This document shows positions 33,114 to 40,732 of a stretch of 58,757 nucleotides of DNA, in pieces. Both the position numbers and the translations under genes were made by a program. Source of the stretch: Bacteroidales bacterium (GTDB lineage Bacteria > Bacteroidota > Bacteroidia > Bacteroidales > UBA3824). Location: the NCBI GenBank assembly GCA_017541145.1, contig JAFXZT010000084.1, positions 1-58,757 on the forward strand, in the 5' to 3' direction. The notes beneath the pieces were generated by a model. The model worked only from the letters and a program-made list of their open reading frames with translations. It did not search any database and was not told the origin of the DNA. The first letter of the stretch is position 1. Each line of letters starts with the position of its first letter.

Positions 33114-34601
33114 CTATTCTTGTTCCGGTTTCAACGGCTCGCCGAGTGATGAGTCTTCGGCATCTTGAGCGTTGAGTTTGAAACGCATAAATTCTTTTGT
33201 TTCTGAAGTATATGGTTTCCAATCACCACCGTTTGCGCCGTTTGGATCGCCGTATTTTGCAAAGTTTGTCCAAATGGTAAGCATTTTTTCTGACAAATCC
33301 CAATCTCCTTTGGTCCAAGGTCTCCAACAATGTTTCAATGATTTGAAAACGTACCACAAGTCAGATGAATGGAATGCACCTTTTAAATAATCTTCCGGAT
33401 GACTGCCATCGTCGGGAAGAGGTCTTGCAAACTGATATGCCCAGGCTTTTGCTCCGTTTTCTTGACGATTGATACAAAAATCTTCAATCTGTCCCAACAT
33501 CATTGCCGGATCGTTGAGTGTGCAACCTATTAAATATGGTACGTTGGCAATTTCGTTGTTAAGGCATGCTTCATCGTATGATGAAGTTAGAACATAACCG
33601 TCGATATATGGAGTAATCGGACCTGAGTTTAGACAGCTTTTTTTGCCGGTAACTCTTGTATAAAGAGCTCCCAAGGCATAAATTTCTTCGGTTGAGGCTG
33701 CACGCAAATCTTTTAAAGTCTTTAAGTTGGCCCAATCTGTTACTTCTTTTATCTGCTGCTCAGCTTCTTTTAATGTTAATGGTGGTTGACGGAAAAATGC
33801 CGGGATGTCTGTTCTGTCGGGACGCATTAAACCGCTGCCGCTCATTATTATTGCTTTGTTGAATAGTCCTTTGGTTAATGGTGATGAAGTAAGGAATTTG
33901 GTACTGCGAGCTCCTGCGCTCTGACCGAATATCATAACGTTGTCGGGATCACCGCCAAATTGTGCGATGTTTTTCTTTACCCATTTCATTGCTTCAATTT
34001 GGTCGAGAGTTCCCCAGTTTCCGGTAGCGTGTTGTGGATCTTCTGCCGAAATTTCCGGATGTGCAAAAAATCCGAAAGGTCCTACTCTATAGTTAAATGT
34101 TACCAAAACAACGTCTTTTGCTGCAAATTCCTGACCGTCGAATTCGGGTTCTGAGCCCCAACCCTCTCTCATGCCGCCGCCAAATATCCAAATTGCAACC
34201 GGAAGTTTTTTTTCGGGTTGAGCTGATGCAGTTGTCCAAACATTAAGATACAGACAATCTTCACTATAAGCCTTTTCTTCTCCATAGCCCCATTCAGTGG
34301 TGTATCCTCCGTTGTAATGCGCACCTTGGAATGCAGGATGTCCAAACTGATCACAAACTTTTACACCCTGCCATGGAATTACGGGTTGAGGTGCTTTCCA
34401 ACGATTTTCGCCAATAGGAGGTGCGGCAAAAGGTATTCCGCGATATACCACCACGCCCTCAACATCAGTATTTACTCCTTGAACTTGACCGCCTTCTATT
34501 GTCAGCACAGGATTTTCCGGAGTTTTATTTTGCTGACATGTCTTTGTAGCACACGAAGTCAGCATTGCAAAACTCAATGCAAATAAAATTAATCTTTTCA
34601 T
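33114..34601 (-). CDS. Type-B carboxylesterase lipoprotein
   Basis: The 495-residue protein has a lipobox (LTSCATK). EDCLYLNVW, the oxyanion-region FGGGMREGWG, FGQSAGA (Ser228) and GAFHSSDLWYVF (catalytic His) define the carboxylesterase type-B fold. At the position of the acid residue the related enzyme at 51136 reads SNSDEGW, whereas this one reads TLNDPAM, so Asp seems to replace Glu. Such enzymes in Bacteroidales often deacetylate or deferuloylate hemicellulose; the substrate here is inferred only from its neighbours. Confidence 0.92.
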   Translation of the reverse strand: MKRLILFALSFAMLTSCATKTCQQNKTPENPVLTIEGGQVQGVNTDVEGVVVYRGIPFAAPPIGENRWKAPQPVIPWQGVKVCDQFGHPAFQGAHYNGGYTTEWGYGEEKAYSEDCLYLNVWTTASAQPEKKLPVAIWIFGGGMREGWGSEPEFDGQEFAAKDVVLVTFNYRVGPFGFFAHPEISAEDPQHATGNWGTLDQIEAMKWVKKNIAQFGGDPDNVMIFGQSAGARSTKFLTSSPLTKGLFNKAIIMSGSGLMRPDRTDIPAFFRQPPLTLKEAEQQIKEVTDWANLKTLKDLRAASTEEIYALGALYTRVTGKKSCLNSGPITPYIDGYVLTSSYDEACLNNEIANVPYLIGCTLNDPAMMLGQIEDFCINRQENGAKAWAYQFARPLPDDGSHPEDYLKGAFHSSDLWYVFKSLKHCWRPWTKGDWDLSEKMLTIWTNFAKYGDPNGANGGDWKPYTSETKEFMRFKLNAQDAEDSSLGEPLKPEQE

Positions 34602-34631
34602 GTCAAAAATAAGGTTAAAATATTTATTGCG

Positions 34632-34640
34632 ACAAATTTA
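34632..34640 (-). promoter_or_regulatory. -7 promoter element of the carboxylesterase gene
   Basis: The minus strand reads TAAATTTGT, 30 nt before the ATG at 34601. Confidence 0.55.
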
Positions 34641-34744
34641 GATTGTTTTTAGAAAATCATCAGCATTTTATTATAACATTTTTAGAAGTCAATTTTCGTA
34701 CAAATTGTAAAACATCGTTCAACTGTCAATGCAAAAAAACGGTC

Positions 34745-34789
34745 TTATTCCGCTACGAAATTCAATTTTTAAGTTTCGTAGCGGAATAA
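34745..34789. repeat. Perfect 16-bp inverted repeat between divergent genes
   Basis: TTATTCCGCTACGAAA (34745-34760) pairs perfectly with its complement at 34774-34789 around a 13-nt loop. It sits between two divergent genes, so it is not a terminator for either. It could be an operator, a miniature mobile element or a small RNA. Confidence 0.75.
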
Positions 34790-34846
34790 AGGTGATTTTC
34801 TGCAAAAATTAACAGTTGTTAAGAATTACGGATAAAAAAAACTGAT

Positions 34847-34855
34847 TACATTTGC
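34847..34855 (+). promoter_or_regulatory. -7 promoter element of the ATPase gene at 34878
   Basis: TACATTTGC ends 22 nt before the ATG. Confidence 0.65.
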
Positions 34856-34877
34856 GATATAAAAAACAAAAGGTATC

Positions 34878-36314
34878 ATGTGTGTTGTAATTGGAAGGAA
34901 ACAGGAAATTGCGGAACTGAACAGACGTCTTAAAAGCGGACGGGCAGAGTTTATTGCTGTGTATGGTCGTCGCCGGGTAGGAAAAACTTTTTTGATAAAT
35001 GAAGTATTCCGTGATAATATGGTTTTCCATCATACGGGGTTATCACCATACGAGCGTGAAAAACGTATGACTTTGAAAGATCAACTGCAAAACTTTTACT
35101 TTTCGTTGATTCGTCACGGAATGGAAGATATCAATCCGCCTAAAACGTGGTTGGAAGCATTTTTTCTGTTAGAACAATTTCTGACACGTATTGACAACGG
35201 CACACGACAAGTGGTTTTTATTGACGAGTTGCCATGGATGGACACTCCGCGTTCCGGTTTTCTAACTGCATTGGAGGCTTTTTGGAACGGTTGGGGCAAT
35301 ACAAAACATAATCTTTGCCTTGTTGTTTGCGGCTCGGCATCATCATGGATTATCGACAACCTCATCAACAACAAAGGCGGTTTGTACGGACGGCTGACGT
35401 TGGAAATGAAATTGTATCCGTTTACTCTCGGTGAGTGCGAAGAGTTTTTTATTAACCGCGGAATCAAGATGTCACGATACAATATAATTCAAGCATATAT
35501 GATTTTGGGAGGAATACCTTATTATTTGGATTATTTCAACCCGTCATTGAGTCTTGCGCAAAATATTGATACATTGTTTTTTAACTCCAAAGCTAAATTA
35601 AGCGGCGAATTTGAAAGACTGTTTCATTCAATTTTTGACAATGCCGACAAATGTATGCAGGTAGTACGCGCACTTAGCAACCGTCATTCAGGTTTTACAC
35701 GTAATGAAATTGCTCAAATGACGACCTCCGAACCCAACGGAGATTTCACCAAAGTATTAAAAGCCCTTGAAGAAAGCGGTTTTATAATGCCTTACGTTCC
35801 ATACGGCAAAAGCAAGCGAGAAATTCAATACAAGTTAACAGACTGTTTCTGTTGGTTTTGGCTACATTTCAAGGAAAAACGCGACATCAAAAATCCGGAT
35901 TATTGGCAAAATCATATCAATGAATCGGAAATTTCTTCGTGGCGGGGCATTGCATTTGAGGAAGTTTGTTTGTTGCATATTCAACAAATAAAAAATGCGT
36001 TGCATATTTTGGGAGTATCATCGCAAGAATCGTCGCTCATTGTAAAAGACAACGATAAAAAAGGGATGCAAATAGATCTTCTTATTGACCGAGCCGACGA
36101 TGTGGTGAATGTCTGCGAGATAAAATTCTGCAAATCACCATTCACTGTCAACACCGACTACGCTACAAAACTTCGCAGTCGCATAGCAACACTCGAAGAA
36201 GCCAATCCTGACAAGACGTTTCATCTCACGTATATCGGGCTAACTCCTCTTGTTGACAACGAATATGCAGATGTTTTTCAGTCTACAATATCGGCAGATG
36301 AATTATTTACTTAA
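34878..36314 (+). CDS. Archaeal-type ATPase with DUF234-like nuclease domain
   Basis: The 478-residue protein starts with IGRKQEIAELNRRL and the P-loop YGRRRVGKTFLINE (about residues 29-42). VVFIDELPWMD is Walker B. A winged-helix region (GFTRNEIAQMT) follows, and the C-terminal domain has GMQIDLLIDR...VCEIKFCK, the D...E-x-K pattern of the DUF234 nuclease-like fold. It belongs to a widespread ATPase group of unknown function, different from the DUF1703 type at 4327. It is a single gene with its own promoter. Confidence 0.92.
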   Translation: MCVVIGRKQEIAELNRRLKSGRAEFIAVYGRRRVGKTFLINEVFRDNMVFHHTGLSPYEREKRMTLKDQLQNFYFSLIRHGMEDINPPKTWLEAFFLLEQFLTRIDNGTRQVVFIDELPWMDTPRSGFLTALEAFWNGWGNTKHNLCLVVCGSASSWIIDNLINNKGGLYGRLTLEMKLYPFTLGECEEFFINRGIKMSRYNIIQAYMILGGIPYYLDYFNPSLSLAQNIDTLFFNSKAKLSGEFERLFHSIFDNADKCMQVVRALSNRHSGFTRNEIAQMTTSEPNGDFTKVLKALEESGFIMPYVPYGKSKREIQYKLTDCFCWFWLHFKEKRDIKNPDYWQNHINESEISSWRGIAFEEVCLLHIQQIKNALHILGVSSQESSLIVKDNDKKGMQIDLLIDRADDVVNVCEIKFCKSPFTVNTDYATKLRSRIATLEEANPDKTFHLTYIGLTPLVDNEYADVFQSTISADELFT

Positions 36315-36330
36315 AAAAAATTATCAGTTT

Positions 36331-36531
36331 TTAATCGTCAAATCCTTGAGGTCTGAATTGTTTTTGCTCTACTGAATAAACATAACCATACTTGTTCAAA
36401 GTAGAAATTACTTCTTGAGGTTCACGATTAAAATAAAAACACAATTGTTCAAGATTATCAAATTCGTCATCTCTCAACAACATATTGATACTTGAAACCA
36501 TTATCGCCGGATCTGAAGGTAAAAAATCCAT
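36331..36531 (-). CDS. DUF4250-family small protein
   Basis: The 66-residue protein starts MDFLPSDPAIMVSSINMLL. The pattern of LP.DP..L.S..N..LRD followed by LE.LC...........L...GY.Y....NQF matches DUF4250, a small family of unknown function in Bacteroidota and Firmicutes. The longer frame to 36585 would overlap truA and lacks similarity. It follows truA by 20 nt and is probably in its operon. Confidence 0.82.
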   Translation of the reverse strand: MDFLPSDPAIMVSSINMLLRDDEFDNLEQLCFYFNREPQEVISTLNKYGYVYSVEQKQFRPQGFDD

Positions 36532-36551
36532 TTTAATATTATTTATTTTTA

Positions 36552-37292
36552 TTAATACTCTACTTTTACTAATGCAAGTCCGCAAGCCGGAGCGGTAAAT
36601 CCGGCAAGTTGACGATCTTTACTGTTAATTATTTCCGAAATTTGTGACGGTTTGATATTACCGTTACCAACTTCAATAAGAGTGCCGGTAAGTATTCTTA
36701 CCATATTTTGTAAAAAGCCGTCACCGGTAAAATCTATCGAAATTTCAAATTCTGATTCTTTAATATCTATTGAAGTAATGGTTCTGACAGATGATTTTTT
36801 GAAATGAGGATTTCCGCAAAATGCTTTGAAATCATATGTCCCGATAAGTTTTTCTGCCGCTTGACGCATCAAATTTACGTTCAACTTCTTATCAAGATAA
36901 GTATAAACATATTTACGCTGAAATACATCTTTTATATTACTTGTATGTATTCTGTAACGATATGTTTTGGATACTGCTGAAAATCTTGCATGAAATTTTG
37001 AATCTGCTTTTTCAATACTCAATACAGAGATGTCTTCCGGCAAATATTTATTGAGATAATCCATAATAAAAATCTCATTATCAAATCTATCCGGCATAAC
37101 AAAATTTGCGCATTGAGCCAAAGCATGAACTCCCGCATCGGTTCTGCCACTGCCAATTACATCTGTCTGAACTCCGGCAAGTTTTGTTAAAACATCGGAT
37201 ATTTTGCCTTGAATTGTATTTTGTGACGAACGTTGAATTTGCCAACCGTTGTATTTTGTACCGTCGTAAGCTATTAATATTTTGTAATTCAT
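36552..37292 (-). CDS. truA: tRNA pseudouridine synthase A
   Basis: The 246-residue protein makes pseudouridine at positions 38-40 of tRNA anticodon stems. GSGRTDAGVHALAQ contains the catalytic Asp (about residue 52). KTYRYRIH and GDGFLQNMVRILTGTLIEVG are further TruA signatures. The start MNYKILIAYDG is the usual one. A -7 element (TACTTTTGT, minus strand) lies at 37324-37332. The DUF4250 gene follows closely. Confidence 0.96.
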   Translation of the reverse strand: MNYKILIAYDGTKYNGWQIQRSSQNTIQGKISDVLTKLAGVQTDVIGSGRTDAGVHALAQCANFVMPDRFDNEIFIMDYLNKYLPEDISVLSIEKADSKFHARFSAVSKTYRYRIHTSNIKDVFQRKYVYTYLDKKLNVNLMRQAAEKLIGTYDFKAFCGNPHFKKSSVRTITSIDIKESEFEISIDFTGDGFLQNMVRILTGTLIEVGNGNIKPSQISEIINSKDRQLAGFTAPACGLALVKVEY

Positions 37293-37368
37293 TATTTGCA
37301 AGTTTTATTACAAGATGTTTTTCACAAAAGTATCATTTTAAACTGATGATGTCAAAAAAAAATATATG

Positions 37369-38193
37369 CTATTTGGACGGAGCAAAATAATCGTACCAAT
37401 CTTCACGTTTGTTGGTAAGTCCTACAAGATACGCTGTAAGATAATCAAATTCAAGCGATGCAAAACCTCCTGAAGTATTACGCATAATACTTTTCGGGAA
37501 ATAAGATGCCATATAACGTTCTCTTTCCTCGCTCAAATTGTAAGGATCGTACAAATCCCACGCTCCGAAACAATGCAACAGCTCATGCGCAAATACGGGA
37601 GCTTCTGTTACATAATTGTCGTAACAATTGTAATAATACAAAGCTGCTCCTTCCAAATTGCGATATTTAAGATTATTTTTGGTATTATACGACGAACAAT
37701 ATTTATCCATGTTAATTGCAAATGCTCTGCCCGTAGTATTAAACATCATGAGTACCAATACATTGTCACAATCAGAATTGTTTTTTGCCCAACTCTCAAA
37801 ATCAAAATTAGAAGCGTAACCCGCAGCTTGCATAGAATTATCAATCAATGTTTTATACAAGGGATCAAACGGACCGTCGGGATATTTGTCTAAATAGACA
37901 GGTGTCTGATTGTTGTATCCGAGCGAGAAAATAGAAAATTCTGCGGTTTTTCCGTAACTTGCTGCCTGCTCTGTCAACCATCCGGTTGCTTCATAGAGAA
38001 TACTTAACATCTTTCGAGCTTGTTCCTCTCCCCAAGGATTGTTGCGATGCGATATAAACAAACATAATACGTAGGTTTTTCCTACTAAGTTTTTGGCAGA
38101 TCCGCAATCTCGATAATCATATTTAGGGTCTACACCGCCGGCTTTCACTTCTATTGTAAGAAATGTCAAAAAAATGAATAACACTCTGAGCAT
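37369..38193 (-). CDS. Secreted HExxH putative metallopeptidase
   Basis: The 274-residue protein has a signal peptide (cleavage near VKAGG). VFAHELLHCFGAWDLYD contains HELLH (first His about residue 203) with a following G-x-x-D, the extended zinc-binding pattern of metzincin- and M6-like peptidases. No other domain is recognised. The mature protein has several Cys that could form disulfides. I infer a secreted zinc peptidase; the substrate is unknown. Confidence 0.8.
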   Translation of the reverse strand: MLRVLFIFLTFLTIEVKAGGVDPKYDYRDCGSAKNLVGKTYVLCLFISHRNNPWGEEQARKMLSILYEATGWLTEQAASYGKTAEFSIFSLGYNNQTPVYLDKYPDGPFDPLYKTLIDNSMQAAGYASNFDFESWAKNNSDCDNVLVLMMFNTTGRAFAINMDKYCSSYNTKNNLKYRNLEGAALYYYNCYDNYVTEAPVFAHELLHCFGAWDLYDPYNLSEERERYMASYFPKSIMRNTSGGFASLEFDYLTAYLVGLTNKREDWYDYFAPSK

Positions 38194-38257
38194 GATAATT
38201 TGATTTTATGATGTTATAAAATAATGATAAAAATATCATATAATTTCATACTAAATT

Positions 38258-39271
38258 TTATGATACTTTCTGTCCCAACTGAACTTGTTTGTAATTGAAT
38301 AATATATAGTTGAGATCGTCGATGTTATAATTTTTCTTGGGATGCTTGATATAATATTCTATTATCAAATCGGATTTGAAAGAACGCGATAATGTATACC
38401 CCGCGCTTTTTAGGAACGTATTTGTGTCATCGAGATTGAGTTTCAACGATATAGACAATGCGAGGATAGTATTTTTCGACGGAGTATAATCCGGATGTGA
38501 TATTATTTTTGAAAATAATTTTCTGTCTACATTTGCATTTTTGTAAACCTCGGCATTTGTCATTCCTTTTATTCGGATAAATTTTAGAAGCAGTGTATTG
38601 AAATTATCCTCAAGACGACTAAAAACGTCATCAATAGCTGTACAACTATCTTCACATACAATATTTTTTGAATGAAATTTTGGTGCGATTCCGCAAATAG
38701 CACCTAAAGATGGGAAACGACGGTCTACGGGTTCTACAAAGTTATCATCCAGATAATTTCTTACATCGTCAAACAATTGCTGACTTGTTTTGAAAGCCGC
38801 TTGATCTAAAACAATTAAATGAACATCCATATCGTTGTTTTCGTCGGAACCGATAAATTCGCGTATGACTTGAGATGCAATTCTCAAAACTTCGTGAGGC
38901 GGATATCCGTAAATACCTGCCGAAATCAATGGGAAAGCTATTGAACTGAGGTGATGCTCTTTGGCAAGTTTCAACGAATTGTAATAACAATCGGACAGCA
39001 ATTTTTCTTGCAACTCGTTACCTGACTGATATATCGGGCCGGCGGTATGAATTATATATTTTGCAGGTGCATCGAATCCGGGCGTAATTACTGCTTCGCC
39101 GGTTTTTATCGGAGCAAGTTTGTTGCAAGCCTCTTGAAGTTTCAGATGACCGGCGGCTCTAAATATTGCACCACAAACTCCTCCGCCTGCAAGCAACTGC
39201 ACGTTGGCGGCATTTACTATGGCGTCAACACGCATTTTAGTAATATCGTTTCTACTTATTAGAAGCGGCAT
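38258..39271 (-). CDS. Macro-domain protein with C-terminal helix-turn-helix-like domain
   Basis: The 337-residue protein starts with a macro domain: VDAIVNAANVQLLAGGGVCGAIFRAAG (quoted in part) and SAGIYGYPPHEVLRIA bind ADP-ribose or its derivatives. The C-terminal 120 residues (MTNAEVYKNANVDRKLFSKII, quoted in part, and LALSISLKLNLDDTNTFLKSAGY) look like an XRE-type DNA-binding domain with family-typical tail. Macro domains remove ADP-ribose or acetyl-ADP-ribose, here perhaps coupled to gene control. The fusion is known in several gut bacteria; its function is not established. Confidence 0.88.
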   Translation of the reverse strand: MPLLISRNDITKMRVDAIVNAANVQLLAGGGVCGAIFRAAGHLKLQEACNKLAPIKTGEAVITPGFDAPAKYIIHTAGPIYQSGNELQEKLLSDCYYNSLKLAKEHHLSSIAFPLISAGIYGYPPHEVLRIASQVIREFIGSDENNDMDVHLIVLDQAAFKTSQQLFDDVRNYLDDNFVEPVDRRFPSLGAICGIAPKFHSKNIVCEDSCTAIDDVFSRLEDNFNTLLLKFIRIKGMTNAEVYKNANVDRKLFSKIISHPDYTPSKNTILALSISLKLNLDDTNTFLKSAGYTLSRSFKSDLIIEYYIKHPKKNYNIDDLNYILFNYKQVQLGQKVS

Positions 39272-39320
39272 AGCAATTGATTTTTATGTTGTTATCGTTT
39301 AATTTTTTTCTATTGAAAAT

Positions 39321-40655
39321 TTAACTCCGCATCTCGAAAAATACTTTTACGGCGTTGCAAATCAAATCTACCGAAGTTTCGATTCCGAGTTTTGCTGTAT
39401 TTACTACAATATCATAATGCGAAGGATCTTCCCAATGCATTCCGGTATATTTTTCGTAATGATTTGCACGTGCACGATTTTTCAGACGGATAATTTCACG
39501 AGCTTGATTTTCTTTTAGTCTTGTACGCGAAACTACCATTTTTGTAGCAAAATCTTCATCACTTCTTACAAATACATTCAAACAACACGGACGGTCTTTT
39601 AATACGAAATCGGCACATCTTCCGATAATTACGCAAGATTCCATCGCAGCCTGACGAATAATTTTGCTTTGTTCCAAAAATATCGCACCGTCGCGACCCG
39701 TAAGTTTGTCGGCAGAAATTCCGTTGTCTGTAATGATATACTGTAGAAAATCTGCTCGTGATGTATTCTGCTCTTGCTCTTCTACATCTTTGGGCGACAA
39801 TCCTAATGTATCGGCTGTCTTGTTGATTATTTCTTTGTCATAAAATTTTATACCAAGTTTTTCCGACACTTTCAAACCGATTTCATGACCGCCGCTACCG
39901 TGCATTCTGGCAATTGTAATTACCAACGGCAAGGTATTTACCTCCGGAATTGAATGTTCATTCTCAACCTGCTCTTCTTCGGTCTCAAAATATTTCTCAA
40001 CAAAGGGTGTATGTTTTGATACAAATCTTACTACAAGTCCTACATAAAACGCAGAAAACAATGTACCAAATCCCAACATATCAAAACGCCAGCCGCCAAA
40101 GAATATAAAGCAGAACGATAATGAAAGTAATATCCAAAAGATATCACAATATATTTTTATTTTACCGTATTCTTTTTTGGTAACTTGTGCTATAGCATAT
40201 ACAAAACCTTCGCCCGATAATAGCAAAGAACGAGTTCTAACTTGTAATGAACTGCCGACTCCGATGATTGTTGCTCCTATAATAAGTTGCAATACTCTCA
40301 TAGCATAACCTTCTACAGAATCGTCCCATTGCAATGATTTGGTCATCCACATGGTAAGATCTGTAAAAAAACCGAATACTAATGCCACCGGTATTTGCAA
40401 CAGATTCTTTATTGTAAAATCTTTTCTGAGCAACAGATATTGTAATAATGTAAATATCAAATGCAAAATTACAATAAGAGTACCGAAAGTAAGTCTCTGT
40501 CCCGGTATACAACTTAATACGTATGGAGGACATGACACCGGCAAACATCCTATATTGGCACGTATCAACAACGAACTGCCGCCCGCCATTAGAAACAGTG
40601 CCAACAAAAACATCGAATATCTTTTCAAGAATTCTCCTTTACTATAATGGTTCAT
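39321..40655 (-). CDS. YczE/YitT-like membrane domain fused to cytidylate-kinase-like domain
   Basis: From the ATG at 40655 the protein has 444 residues. The first 200 hold five to six membrane segments (LLALFLMAGGSSLLIRANIG, quoted in part) resembling the YczE/DUF6198 membrane family. From about residue 240 the soluble part reads ITIARMHGSGGHEIGLKVSEKLGIKFYDKEII (quoted in part), the P-loop region of cytidylate-kinase-like proteins, with CVIIGRCADFVL later. A TATTTTTGC element at 40680-40688 lies inside the longer frame from 40697, so I prefer 40655. The substrate and the reason for fusion are unknown. Confidence 0.82.
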   Translation of the reverse strand: MNHYSKGEFLKRYSMFLLALFLMAGGSSLLIRANIGCLPVSCPPYVLSCIPGQRLTFGTLIVILHLIFTLLQYLLLRKDFTIKNLLQIPVALVFGFFTDLTMWMTKSLQWDDSVEGYAMRVLQLIIGATIIGVGSSLQVRTRSLLLSGEGFVYAIAQVTKKEYGKIKIYCDIFWILLSLSFCFIFFGGWRFDMLGFGTLFSAFYVGLVVRFVSKHTPFVEKYFETEEEQVENEHSIPEVNTLPLVITIARMHGSGGHEIGLKVSEKLGIKFYDKEIINKTADTLGLSPKDVEEQEQNTSRADFLQYIITDNGISADKLTGRDGAIFLEQSKIIRQAAMESCVIIGRCADFVLKDRPCCLNVFVRSDEDFATKMVVSRTRLKENQAREIIRLKNRARANHYEKYTGMHWEDPSHYDIVVNTAKLGIETSVDLICNAVKVFFEMRS

Positions 40656-40732
40656 TTGGTTAAAATCGTCAAAGTCGATGCAAAAATACTCTTTCATTGT
40701 AAAGTGAGAATTAAATAAATTTGATAAAATAT

